NCBI GenBank assembly: GCA_934090935.1
Contig: CAKOKD010000011.1
Span: forward strand, 1-36,416
DNA: 36,416 nucleotides
From: an uncultured Bacilli bacterium
GTDB lineage: Bacteria; Bacillota_I; Bacilli_A; RF39; UBA660
Reading direction: 5' to 3'
Shown: one piece after another, positions 16,387 through 24,171 of the stretch
Position numbering within the stretch: position 1 is the stretch's first letter
Layout: the number at the start of each line of letters is the position of its first letter
Position numbers and translations under genes: made by a program
Notes under the pieces: model-generated
Databases searched by the model: none
What the model was told of the DNA's origin: nothing
Seen by the model: the letters and a program-made list of their open reading frames with translations, nothing else

Positions 16387-16415
16387 AAAAGCTCATTTCA
16401 AATAATGTGCTTTTT
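16387..16415 (+). terminator. Terminator after the WxL gene
   Basis: 16387-16397 pairs with 16404-16414 (one T:T mismatch) around TCAAAT, with the T run beginning in the right arm. Confidence 0.7.
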
Positions 16416-16436
16416 ATCTTCTCCAATAAGGAGTAT

Positions 16437-16460
16437 TGCAATAAAGTTTATTGCATTTTC
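16437..16460 (+). terminator. Second inverted repeat downstream of the WxL gene
   Basis: TGCAATAAA at 16437-16445 and TTTATTGCA at 16447-16455 form a perfect 9-base inverted repeat followed by TTTTC and more Ts. It is probably a backup terminator between the converging WxL and DUF11 genes. Confidence 0.5.
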
Positions 16461-16555
16461 TTTTAGATAATATACTTATAACTCTAACTGTGTCACTAGT
16501 ATATTTGACATTTAATGCTCTTATAGTAGAAAAACTTTCTAAAGCAAAAACATCA

Positions 16556-16948
16556 TTATGCCTTTTTAGTAACTTGAAACGTTATAGTTTTAGAACCCCC
16601 TGCAGGAATATCTGTAAGTGTAACCGTTAAAGTGTTAGATCCACTTTCAAAGTTATATTCACTTGATGTAGCAGTTGTACCATCAATAGTAACACTTCCG
16701 TCAACAAAAGATACCAAAGTACCATTTAATATATCAGTTACTACTGGAGCAGTGTAAGCCTCAGCTGCTTGATTATCAATTTTTATAGTATATGTTAAGG
16801 CTCCATCAGCCCATACAGTTTTATCAGCACTCTTAGTAATAGTTAATCCGCTTATCATTGTTACAAGTACAGCATCACTTGTAATAGATGTTGGAATACT
16901 ATTGTAGCTACCTAATGCACTGACAGTATTATTTAATTCAGTTTCCAT
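16556..16948 (-). CDS. Small DUF11-domain (conserved repeat) protein
   Basis: A 130-residue protein made mostly of one DUF11 repeat: LTITKSADKTVWADGALTYT, then VVTDILNGTLVSFVDGSVTIDG, and NTLTVTLTDIPAGGSKTITFQVT, which is the typical order of this beta-sandwich domain. DUF11 units are normally tandem parts of large secreted proteins, so a single short unit without a signal peptide is unusual. The start at 16948 has a strong AGGGGG site. The gene faces the WxL gene and is divergent from the FtsK-like gene. It may be a subunit assembled with other surface proteins; that is inference. Confidence 0.82.
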   Translation of the reverse strand: METELNNTVSALGSYNSIPTSITSDAVLVTMISGLTITKSADKTVWADGALTYTIKIDNQAAEAYTAPVVTDILNGTLVSFVDGSVTIDGTTATSSEYNFESGSNTLTVTLTDIPAGGSKTITFQVTKKA

Positions 16949-17011
16949 AAATTCCCCCTAATTTAGTATATGTTTTTGTTAATAAAATGCTAAAAAATAT
17001 GTTATATTATA

Positions 17012-17042
17012 TTTAAGAGAAAAGCAGTATCAAGCTCTTAAA
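17012..17042. promoter_or_regulatory. Inverted repeat upstream of the FtsK-like gene
   Basis: TTTAAGAG at 17012-17019 and CTCTTAAA at 17035-17042 form an 8-bp inverted repeat with 15 bases between. It lies between the divergent DUF11 and FtsK-like genes. It could be a regulator site or a leader hairpin. Confidence 0.35.
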
Positions 17043-17068
17043 TAACTTTTTATACGGATGGTGTTTTT

Positions 17069-18880
17069 GTGGAAGAAAAAAATTTTTGTGAAGAAATAGA
17101 TGTTAAAGGTATGAAACATCTAGGTGATTCGAATTTTAGAAGTAATATTAATAAATTTAGGAGTTCTCATACAATAAATATTCCTTTTGGAATAAATGAT
17201 AATAAACTTATATATGATTCGATTGATTATACAGGTAATATTCTTGTAGGAGGAAATATTGGAATCGGTAAAACTAATTATATATATTACATTCTATATT
17301 ATTTATTAACGACTCTTTCTCCAGATGATTTTGGCTTAATTATATATGATGATAAAGAAGTTGATTATAACCTGCTAAAGTCTTTATCACATTTATTAGC
17401 TCCAGTTATATCAGATATTGATATATTTTCAGCTGCATTAGAAAATATCAATCATTGCATTGATAATCGATTAGATTTTTTATTAAAAAATAATTGCCGA
17501 AGTATAACTGATTATAATAGTAAATACGAGTCAAAAATGAAACATATTTTAATAATTATTGATTCACCAATATATACCGAATGCTCTAGTTATTTTAATT
17601 ATTATTTAGAAAGAGTTTCTGAAATGGGGCCAAAGGTTGGTGTAAATATTATCTTAACAAGCAGTTATTTATCTGGTAGAATTATAACTCAAATAACAAG
17701 ATTAAATTTGCCAACGAGATTATGTTTTAATGTATCAAGCAAGCAAATTTCTAATAAAATGATTGATATGCCTGATGCTATAAATTTAAGCAGAGGAGAG
17801 GGTTTATTAAAATCGGTGAAATATTCTCCAATTATAAATGTTAAAATCCCAGAAATAGAAGATGAAGATATCATAACCCTTGTTCAAAAGTGGTCTAATT
17901 ATCCAAGTACAAATAAAAATAATGACGTAATTATGCCAAAAATAGTAATGAAACCAGAGGTAAAAATTAAGGCTATAGATGATCCTCTTTACAATAAAAT
18001 CGTTGATTTTGCGATTGAAAAAGGAAAAGTATCAGCATCTCTTTTGCAACGAAGATTTAGAATTACATATTATCATGCCGCAAGACTTGTTGATCAACTT
18101 GAAGAAAATGGAATAATCGGGCCCCAAAATGGTTCAAAGCCAAGAGAAGTTTTAATTAAGGGAAATGAAAGCACTTCAATGGATGCTGAAAGTGATGAAT
18201 CTATAATTATTGATAATAGTAACTCTAGAATTGTAGAACAAAATAAAACTATAATCACCGTAGATAATACTCCTACACTTAAAGAAAAAAATTTGATATA
18301 TAAGAAAAGCAACATAGTAAGACCAAATACCACAGTGGACAATAAACTATTGCTTGAAATATTAAAAGTATTATTTGTTGTATTAATTATATGGCTAGTA
18401 CTCGACCAAATCGGTAAATATAAAGCACAATATAAAATGAATGAAAACAACACTTTATATCCTTATAGCATTGAAGGTGACAAAGAAATAAATAAGTATA
18501 AATTTGAAATAGGGGAAAGAATATATTGTTATCAAAAACAATTTGAAGTAAAAAGTGTAACAAAACAGTCATCTTTAAAAAAGAAAAAAGCAAGTAAGGA
18601 AAATACGTTTTTAATCGTAGAGTTAAATATTAAAAATGCCTCATCAAAATCTAAAACTTATTATAGAAGTGATTTTTATATAAAATTAAACAATGGAACT
18701 AGAATAGAAGCTTCTTCCGATTTTAACGAAAAGGATAGTTACACCTTAAATGCAAACGAAAATGCAAATATAAAAATAAATTTTGAAATACCAAAAAATA
18801 CTGAAAAACTTAGTGTTATCCATGTATGTAACTCTTATCCAGAAAATGTAATTGCCAAAGTGGACGTAAACTTAAAGTAA
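17069..18880 (+). CDS. FtsK/SpoIIIE-like P-loop protein with C-terminal membrane anchor and DUF4352-like domain
   Basis: A 603-residue protein. Residues about 40-270 are an FtsK/SpoIIIE motor domain: Walker A GNIGIGKT (G62-T69), the region VGVNIILTSSYLSGRIITQI, and LPTRLCFNVSSKQIS, which match the FtsK consensus (xATQRPS, IPTRIAFxVSSKxDS). The Walker B strand is ILIIIDSP with D165, but the expected catalytic Glu is Ser166. Residues about 305-365 form a winged-helix FtsK-gamma-like domain (ASLLQRRFRITYYHAARLVD). A single membrane helix lies at about 428-447, then an extracellular beta-rich DUF4352-like domain (about 470-603). Normal FtsK proteins have the membrane part first. The start is GTG 17069 with GGATGGTG upstream. 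It may bind DNA at the membrane or act in secretion; ATPase activity is doubtful. Confidence 0.8.
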   Translation: MEEKNFCEEIDVKGMKHLGDSNFRSNINKFRSSHTINIPFGINDNKLIYDSIDYTGNILVGGNIGIGKTNYIYYILYYLLTTLSPDDFGLIIYDDKEVDYNLLKSLSHLLAPVISDIDIFSAALENINHCIDNRLDFLLKNNCRSITDYNSKYESKMKHILIIIDSPIYTECSSYFNYYLERVSEMGPKVGVNIILTSSYLSGRIITQITRLNLPTRLCFNVSSKQISNKMIDMPDAINLSRGEGLLKSVKYSPIINVKIPEIEDEDIITLVQKWSNYPSTNKNNDVIMPKIVMKPEVKIKAIDDPLYNKIVDFAIEKGKVSASLLQRRFRITYYHAARLVDQLEENGIIGPQNGSKPREVLIKGNESTSMDAESDESIIIDNSNSRIVEQNKTIITVDNTPTLKEKNLIYKKSNIVRPNTTVDNKLLLEILKVLFVVLIIWLVLDQIGKYKAQYKMNENNTLYPYSIEGDKEINKYKFEIGERIYCYQKQFEVKSVTKQSSLKKKKASKENTFLIVELNIKNASSKSKTYYRSDFYIKLNNGTRIEASSDFNEKDSYTLNANENANIKINFEIPKNTEKLSVIHVCNSYPENVIAKVDVNLK

Positions 18881-18894
18881 TAAAAAAATTATTA

Positions 18895-18925
18895 TTGACC
18901 GGTAACGACTCCCGAGTGTTAAAAT
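18895..18925 (+). promoter_or_regulatory. MerR-type promoter with 19-bp spacer
   Basis: TTGACC at 18895-18900 and TAAAAT at 18920-18925 are 19 bp apart, and the spacer contains ACTC-CC-GAGT flanked by AAC and GTT, an imperfect palindrome. This is the layout of promoters activated by MerR-family proteins of the AdhR/NmlR kind. The operon behind it (flavodoxin, CMD, Nudix, cupin) fits such redox or electrophile-stress regulation. No merR-like gene is in the window. Confidence 0.6.
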
Positions 18926-18945
18926 TATAATGAAAGGATGATCTT

Positions 18946-19449
18946 ATGAAAGGTTTAGCAATATATTTCTCACGTAATGGAGAAAATTATATGGAAAATG
19001 GTTTAGAAAATATTGAGATAGGTAATACAGAAATATTAGCAAAAAGAATTGCTGATTTAACTAATTCTGATATTTTTAAAGTCGAAGTGGTTAAAGAGTA
19101 TCCATTTGACTATCATGAATGTTGTGATGTAGCAAAATATGAATTAGAAAATAATATATTTCCAGAAGTAAAAAACAAATTAGAGAGTATCGATGAATAT
19201 GACACAATTTATATTGGGGGACCTGTTTGGTGGGGACATCTACCAAAGGCTCTTATAAATGTCATTAAAGATTTGGATTTTACTGGAAAAATAATAAAAC
19301 CATTTTGTACTCATGAAGGATCTGGGTTAGGTAGTATTGTAGAAGATATAAAAAATTATTGTTCAAATGTTCAAATAAAAGATGGACTTGAAGTAAGAGG
19401 CTCAAAAGTAAACAAATCAAATATAAAAATAGAAAAGTGGTGTGAATAA
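18946..19449 (+). CDS. Flavodoxin-family protein
   Basis: A 167-residue cytoplasmic flavodoxin-like protein. The FMN phosphate loop region is YFSRNGENY with GNTEILA further on, and the second flavin loop is YIGGPVWWGHLPKAL. The third region is CTHEGSGLGS. It has the length and order of the Flavodoxin_4-type proteins. It likely carries electrons or acts as an NAD(P)H:quinone or azo reductase in stress response. The start has AAAGGATG. The stop overlaps the ATG of the CMD gene (TAATGG), so it is part of an operon controlled by the MerR-type promoter upstream. Confidence 0.88.
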   Translation: MKGLAIYFSRNGENYMENGLENIEIGNTEILAKRIADLTNSDIFKVEVVKEYPFDYHECCDVAKYELENNIFPEVKNKLESIDEYDTIYIGGPVWWGHLPKALINVIKDLDFTGKIIKPFCTHEGSGLGSIVEDIKNYCSNVQIKDGLEVRGSKVNKSNIKIEKWCE

Positions 19450-19772
19450 TGGTAAAACAAACTGCAGGTCATGAAGCTTTAGGAGAATTTGCTCCAAAAT
19501 TTGCTGAACTTAATGATGATGTTTTATTTGGTGAAGTATGGTCAAGAGAGGATAAATTATCTTTAAAACTCCGTTCAATTGTAACCGTTTCTACGTTAAT
19601 TGGAAAAGGTATCTTAGATGATTCTTTAAAATATCATATTGCAAGTGCTAAAAATAATGGAGTTACTAAAGAAGAAATGTCCGAAATTTTAACTCATATA
19701 GCATTTTATGCTGGTTGGCCAAATGCCTGGGCAGCATTCAAAATGGCAAAAGAAGTTTATGAAGAAAAGTAG
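19449..19772 (+). CDS. Carboxymuconolactone decarboxylase (CMD) family protein
   Basis: A 107-residue CMD-family protein with LRSIVTVSTLIGKG, YHIASAKNNGVTKEEMSEILTHIAFYAGWPNAWAAF, the hallmark helices of the family. The CxxC pair of the AhpD peroxidase branch is absent, so it is closer to the YraC/gamma-CMD type. YraC of Bacillus subtilis is also in a MerR (AdhR)-controlled operon, which agrees with the promoter at 18895. The exact reaction is unknown; a role in handling electrophiles or peroxides is inferred. Confidence 0.9.
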   Translation: MVKQTAGHEALGEFAPKFAELNDDVLFGEVWSREDKLSLKLRSIVTVSTLIGKGILDDSLKYHIASAKNNGVTKEEMSEILTHIAFYAGWPNAWAAFKMAKEVYEEK

Positions 19773-19781
19773 GTAAGTTTT

Positions 19782-20243
19782 ATGAAAAAAAGTTCAGGGG
19801 TACTTTTATGGAAAAAAGAAAATGATAAGTGTTATGTTTTATTAACACATTTTGGCGGACCTTATTGGGAGAATTTAGATGCAGGTGCTTGGTCTTTACA
19901 AAAAGGACTAGTAGAAAGTAACGAAAAAGTATTTGATGCTGCCAAAAGAGAAAGTTTTGAAGAGACTAATTTAGTTATAGAAAATGATATTAATTACCTA
20001 ACAACAAAAAAGGTTTCTAAAAAGAAACTAGTTATTATGTTTGAAAGTTACTTTGATGGTGACATAACTAACTTTAAGAGTAATACTTTTACACTGGAGT
20101 GGCCAATAAATTCCGGTATTTTTAATGAATATCCAGAAATGGATGAAATAAAATGGTTTTCCATTGAAGAAGCTAAGAAATATATTCATCCAACTCAAAC
20201 ATTTTTTATTGAAAGATTAGAAACCATTATCAAAAATAAATAG
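19782..20243 (+). CDS. Nudix hydrolase
   Basis: A 153-residue Nudix-fold hydrolase. The Nudix box is GLVESNEKVFDAAKRESFEET, matching GX5EX7REX2EE, with the usual final Gly replaced by Asn. The start resembles SSGVLLWKKENDKCYVLL, as in bis(5'-nucleosyl)-tetraphosphatase-like and DUF-type NUDIX proteins that contain GGPYWxxxDAGAWSLxKG. It likely cleaves a nucleoside diphosphate derivative. It sits 9 bases after the CMD gene in the redox operon and just before a broken cupin gene. Confidence 0.9.
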   Translation: MKKSSGVLLWKKENDKCYVLLTHFGGPYWENLDAGAWSLQKGLVESNEKVFDAAKRESFEETNLVIENDINYLTTKKVSKKKLVIMFESYFDGDITNFKSNTFTLEWPINSGIFNEYPEMDEIKWFSIEEAKKYIHPTQTFFIERLETIIKNK

Positions 20244-20258
20244 AAAAGGAAGGTAATT

Positions 20259-20465
20259 ATGAACAAGGAAGAATTATAAAAAAATGGAGGCGTGTTCGGT
20301 TTAGGAGAAGAAAACACAGCTTTTGAAAAATATTTTACTGGTAAATCTTTTTTAAAACCATTAGCAAAAACTGAAAATATGTTTTTAGCAAATGTAACAT
20401 TTGAACCTGGTTGTAGAAATAACTGGCATATTCATCATGCTAGTTTTGGAGGTGGCCAAAATTAA
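20259..20465 (+). pseudogene. Broken cupin gene
   Basis: From ATG 20259, with GGAAGG upstream, the frame reads MNKEEL then a TAA at 20277. After it, in the same frame, it continues with GLGEENTAFEKYFTGKSFL, then VTFEPGCRNNWHIHHA and GGGQ, which is the first metal-binding half of a small cupin that often accompanies CMD proteins. The sequence leaves the family right after GGGQ and stops at 20463. So it has both an early nonsense codon and a lost 3' half. The second half of the beta-barrel and its His ligand are missing, so it cannot be functional. The downstream zeta-like gene begins exactly at the break. Confidence 0.8.
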
Positions 20466-21249
20466 TAATCAACTATTACAAGATTTAATTAAGAAGTATA
20501 AATTATCTAAAAAAGAACATGAAATAGTTTTAGAGTTTTTAAAGAAAAAATTATTTTCAAATAGTGTTCCTAATAGTAATCCATCTATTATGTTTGTTGT
20601 AGGACAGCCTGGTTGCGGAAAAACAACGTATATAAATAATGAAAAATTATCTCATTATGTAATTATAAATTCTGATGATTATAGATACTTAAATAAGTAT
20701 TCAAACGAAATATTGGATAAATACCCAACAAGTTACGCAAAACTAACAAATTATGATGCTCATTTATGGGGAGATGAATTATTTTATTATGCAATACAAA
20801 ATGGATATTCAGTTTTGAGAGAAAAAGCACCAATTGATACTAGTTTATTAAAAGTAATAGAAACTATCCCTTGTGAATATGATGTTGTTTTAAATGTTGT
20901 GGTGGCAGGAAATTTATCAAGTCTACTTGCTACAAGAGAAAGATATGAAAAAGAAATACTTGTAAATAAAAGTGCTAAATTATCCAATATTGAATCTCAC
21001 AATAAGTGTTACGACTTGTTGCCTGATTTCATATTTAGATGTATTCATTTAGGTGTAAAAATAAATTACGTTGTACCACTTGTGGAACAATATAAAGTTA
21101 TACCAGTTGGTGATAATTATTTAGAACTATTGAAGCATTTGTTACAATATAGCAATGACCATACTTGCCTTACTTATAAAAAAAGAATGGATAATATAAA
21201 AAAAAGACTGGTAGCCAGAAATGCCCCTCAAGAACAATTTGACGAATAA
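20437..21249 (+). CDS. Zeta-toxin-like P-loop kinase
   Basis: About 270 residues. Walker A is in IMFVVGQPGCGKTTYI, followed by IINSDDYRYLN, the Zeta-type pattern in which an Asp and Arg act in phosphotransfer, and ATRERYEKEI as a lid-like helix. Zeta toxins phosphorylate UDP-N-acetylglucosamine. No epsilon-type antitoxin is adjacent, so a stand-alone kinase is as likely as a toxin. The true start is unclear: TTG 20401, ATG 20437 and GTG 20452 are in frame, and the first 15-20 residues overlap the cupin remnant in another frame. GGAGG around 20447-20452 would best serve a start near 20461, where the codon is ATT. The native start may have been lost in the rearrangement that cut the cupin gene. 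Confidence 0.75.
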   Translation: MLVLEVAKINNQLLQDLIKKYKLSKKEHEIVLEFLKKKLFSNSVPNSNPSIMFVVGQPGCGKTTYINNEKLSHYVIINSDDYRYLNKYSNEILDKYPTSYAKLTNYDAHLWGDELFYYAIQNGYSVLREKAPIDTSLLKVIETIPCEYDVVLNVVVAGNLSSLLATRERYEKEILVNKSAKLSNIESHNKCYDLLPDFIFRCIHLGVKINYVVPLVEQYKVIPVGDNYLELLKHLLQYSNDHTCLTYKKRMDNIKKRLVARNAPQEQFDE

Positions 21250-21344
21250 AAAAAAATAGAAAGTATTTACTACGATATGACAAATTAATAATAGTAGAAA
21301 TAGAATCAAAAATAAATGATAACAATATAGAAAGAGTGATAATT

Positions 21345-21827
21345 ATGAATAAAACTTTACTCATATATTTTTCTTATACAGGACATACTAAAAAAATAGC
21401 TGAAATGATAAAAAATAAAATAAACTGTGATATATTAGAAATTAAAACTACCAAACCTTATTCAAGTAACTATGATTCAGTTGTAAATGATCCAAATAAC
21501 CAAGAAGACAGTAATTACTTACCTGAAATAGAAAGCGTTGATATTGATTTAGATAAATATGAAAGAATTATAATTGGAACACCTACTTGGTGGTATAGAC
21601 CAGTACCTGCAATTAGAAGCTTTTTAACAAAATATCAACTTCATCAAAATAATATAATTGCTTATTCTACAAATGCTGGTTGGTTAGGTAAAACTTTTGA
21701 AGAAATTCACAAGTTATGTCCAAACTTCAAAATTGAAAATGGAATGAATATTGAATTCAAAAGCTATACAGATGTATTAAATACTCCTAAAGAAGAATTA
21801 GATGATTGGATAGAAAACTTATGTTAA
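21345..21827 (+). CDS. Second flavodoxin-family protein
   Basis: A 160-residue flavodoxin: LLIYFSYTGHTKKIAEMI is the FMN phosphate loop (SxTGxT), IIIGTPTWWYRPVPAI the second flavin loop, and AYSTNAGWLG the third. It belongs to the same broad family as the protein at 18946 but is not closely similar. The start ATG 21345 is preferred to GTG 21336 because the AAAGAGTG ribosome binding site at 21331-21338 covers the latter. It overlaps the next gene by 7 bases. Confidence 0.88.
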   Translation: MNKTLLIYFSYTGHTKKIAEMIKNKINCDILEIKTTKPYSSNYDSVVNDPNNQEDSNYLPEIESVDIDLDKYERIIIGTPTWWYRPVPAIRSFLTKYQLHQNNIIAYSTNAGWLGKTFEEIHKLCPNFKIENGMNIEFKSYTDVLNTPKEELDDWIENLC

Positions 21828-22219
21828 TAATAAATAATAGAGAAGTAGATAAAATAACTAAAAAGCGAATAAGAATAGAGAAATCAGAAGAGAACTCCAA
21901 AAGTGGATTTTCACTTTTAATTATAGTAAATTTTTTGATTGACAATATTGAAGGTTATTTTACTCTTAGATTTGGTTTTGTTGAAAAAAACACTGATTTA
22001 CTTTTTAACAGAGAATATATAGGAAATTTCTTTGAATCAGTTGGTGAAAATATTGTCTTAGAAATATTTGATACAAAGCAATTTGTTGCTAGTGAAATAG
22101 AGTCACCTATAACGATAAATTTAAAAAATAATGATAACAAAATAAAAACTAAAATTTATGTTGATGATAAATATTTGAAATTAATATTTGACGATGAATT
22201 AGATTTTATAAATAACTGA
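21821..22219 (+). CDS. Hypothetical protein coupled to flavodoxin
   Basis: About 132 residues, mostly alternating beta strands and charged turns; no membrane helix or known motif. I do not recognise the family. A start at ATG 21821 is chosen because it overlaps the flavodoxin stop (ATGTTAA), suggesting translational coupling; a TTG at 21806 in the same frame is the alternative. The gene ends in TGA. Confidence 0.6.
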   Translation: MLIINNREVDKITKKRIRIEKSEENSKSGFSLLIIVNFLIDNIEGYFTLRFGFVEKNTDLLFNREYIGNFFESVGENIVLEIFDTKQFVASEIESPITINLKNNDNKIKTKIYVDDKYLKLIFDDELDFINN

Positions 22220-22313
22220 CACCATAAAGTAATCAGTTTTTTTATAACATATTTTTTTAACTTGAAATCTTTATGTTTAAGATTATACGTGTTATATTAA
22301 AAAAGGTGAAAAT

Positions 22314-22802
22314 ATGAATAAGGAAGAGATACTTAATATTTTAAAAGAAAAAAACATTTGGTTTGAATTAGAAGATCATGAAGCTGTATTCAATATGGAA
22401 GATCTAAATAATTTAAATTTGAAATATAAGGATCGTGATGCAAAAAATATATTTCTAAGAGATGATAAAAAACAAAATTACTATTTAATAACAGTTAAAG
22501 GAGATAAAAGAGTTGATTTAAAACAATTTAGAAAAGACTTTAATACTCGCAACTTAAGTTTTGCATCATCCGAAGATTTGATGAGAATTTTAAATCTTGT
22601 TCCTGGATCCGTAAGTCCTTTAGGAATATTTAATGATAATGAATTAAAAGTTACTTTATACTTAGATGAATTCTTTTTATCAGATAATGGCATCATTGGA
22701 GTGCATCCTAACGAGAACACAGCAACTATATGGCTAAAAGTAACAGATTTAGTTAATTTAATAAAGCAACATGGAAATCAAATTTTTCTTGTTTCCTTAT
22801 AA
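22314..22802 (+). CDS. YbaK/ProX-type aminoacyl-tRNA deacylase
   Basis: A 162-residue single-domain editing protein of the prolyl-tRNA deacylase (ProX/PrdX) branch. It shows WFELEDHEAVFNMEDL, AKNIFLRDDKKQNYYLI with the conserved Lys, LSFASSEDL, and VPGSVSPLGIFND, the family signature. It removes wrongly attached alanine or similar residues from tRNA(Pro). It has its own leader with AAAGGTG before ATG. No link to neighbours is evident. Confidence 0.92.
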   Translation: MNKEEILNILKEKNIWFELEDHEAVFNMEDLNNLNLKYKDRDAKNIFLRDDKKQNYYLITVKGDKRVDLKQFRKDFNTRNLSFASSEDLMRILNLVPGSVSPLGIFNDNELKVTLYLDEFFLSDNGIIGVHPNENTATIWLKVTDLVNLIKQHGNQIFLVSL

Positions 22803-22862
22803 AATAATTATTTGAAAATTTACTTCCCATATGTTAAAATACAAAACTAATGGGGGTAATTT

Positions 22863-24086
22863 ATGGAAAACGTATGCATCAACAATCTTAAAACTCTAAC
22901 TATCGATGAAACCAGTAATGATTTAATGAAATTTGTAGATTTATTTACACTGAATCATGAAAATTTTTTTGACTTTAAAGTTTGTGTTGAAAATGGAACG
23001 TATTTGCTAAAAAAGGGTGAAGTACCAGTATTTAATTTTAGGACATTTGATTCACTTAATATTACTGATTTTGATCGAGATACGCTTAAAACCAACAAAA
23101 GAAAAGAATTTTCCTTCACAAGAACTATTAAAAATCTATTTTCTCTTGATATTGCAAATTCAGTTCTTATAATATGTTGGTCAAAAGAAAGAAGCTATTA
23201 TGCAGTAATCGAGTCCAGAAATGAAATATATGATTATGGTCTAAACTTAATCATGGATGAAGAAATATATTTTAAAGTATTTGATGTAAAAAAGGTAAGT
23301 AAAACATCCAAGTCAGATGTGTATTTTATCATACGTATGCTAAATAAGCTTGATCAAAATGATTATCTTTTGAATGCCTTAATTTGTTCTGAGCTATTCA
23401 TAAAAGAACTAAAAAGTAAAGCCAGAATAAATACCTTATATACTTCATATGGATTAAATTTAAACAATTTTGCTATTATTGGTGATGAACTTGACTGTAT
23501 GTTTTTTCAAGCAATCGATTTTTACAATAGTAAAAGAAAATTATATGATACTATAGATAACTTTACTTTAAATGGAAAAGAGTTAAATGAAGGTATTACA
23601 TATGATTTTGATAATAAAGCCTATAGATTAGAGGAATACTCATTTAATTTATTATCTGATTACATAAAAGAGAGAAAAATCAAACGAATTTTATTATCAG
23701 ATAAAAGATATTTTGGATGTCAAGAAAACTCTATAAAACTTGCATTTTTGTTAAAATATCATAATATAGATGATGTATTTGTTGTTGGTGGAAAAAGAAA
23801 AGCAAACGATGTTGATTATTTATTTCATTCGTGGGTTGAAGTAGATAATTATGTACTTGATTTTAATTCTAATTTGGTCATGGAAAAAAGCCAATATTAT
23901 GAGCTCTATAATGCAATAGATATAAGTCGAGAACGAATTGAAAATATAGACGAATGCATAGAACTAGCTGAAACTTTTTATGGATTACAACTTCATCCTA
24001 TTTTATACAATTACTTTAGTTCATTTTTGCAAACAGATCTAAAAAGGAATCAACATTTATTACGGAATACTAAAGAGGATATTTAA
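22863..24086 (+). CDS. Transglutaminase-like thiol-enzyme domain protein
   Basis: A 407-residue cytoplasmic protein. The N-terminal 240 residues are unassigned. The part at about 270-345 has the transglutaminase/papain-like catalytic order: C286 in FGCQENSIKLAFLLK, H322 in FHSWVEVDNYVLDF, and D333. This resembles Transglut_core3 (McjB-like) proteins, whose motif is HAWVE. McjB proteins cleave lasso precursor leaders, but no lasso cyclase or precursor is here. The start has GGGGGT upstream. The family as a whole is not known to me. Confidence 0.65.
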   Translation: MENVCINNLKTLTIDETSNDLMKFVDLFTLNHENFFDFKVCVENGTYLLKKGEVPVFNFRTFDSLNITDFDRDTLKTNKRKEFSFTRTIKNLFSLDIANSVLIICWSKERSYYAVIESRNEIYDYGLNLIMDEEIYFKVFDVKKVSKTSKSDVYFIIRMLNKLDQNDYLLNALICSELFIKELKSKARINTLYTSYGLNLNNFAIIGDELDCMFFQAIDFYNSKRKLYDTIDNFTLNGKELNEGITYDFDNKAYRLEEYSFNLLSDYIKERKIKRILLSDKRYFGCQENSIKLAFLLKYHNIDDVFVVGGKRKANDVDYLFHSWVEVDNYVLDFNSNLVMEKSQYYELYNAIDISRERIENIDECIELAETFYGLQLHPILYNYFSSFLQTDLKRNQHLLRNTKEDI

Positions 24087-24171
24087 ATTTATATCTTCTT
24101 TTTAAATTATTAATTATTTATAGTATAATAATCTAAAACAATCATGAATTTAAAAATTCACTGGAGGTAAT

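Noticed and set aside
17069..18880. Main cell-division DNA translocase
   Set aside because: Short, lacks N-terminal membrane helices and the Walker B glutamate.
20437..21249. Classical epsilon-zeta toxin-antitoxin pair
   Set aside because: No small antitoxin gene adjoins the kinase on either side; the upstream partner is a cupin remnant.
22852..22857. G5 run before the transglutaminase-like gene as a contingency tract
   Set aside because: Too short to slip often and it is simply the ribosome binding site.
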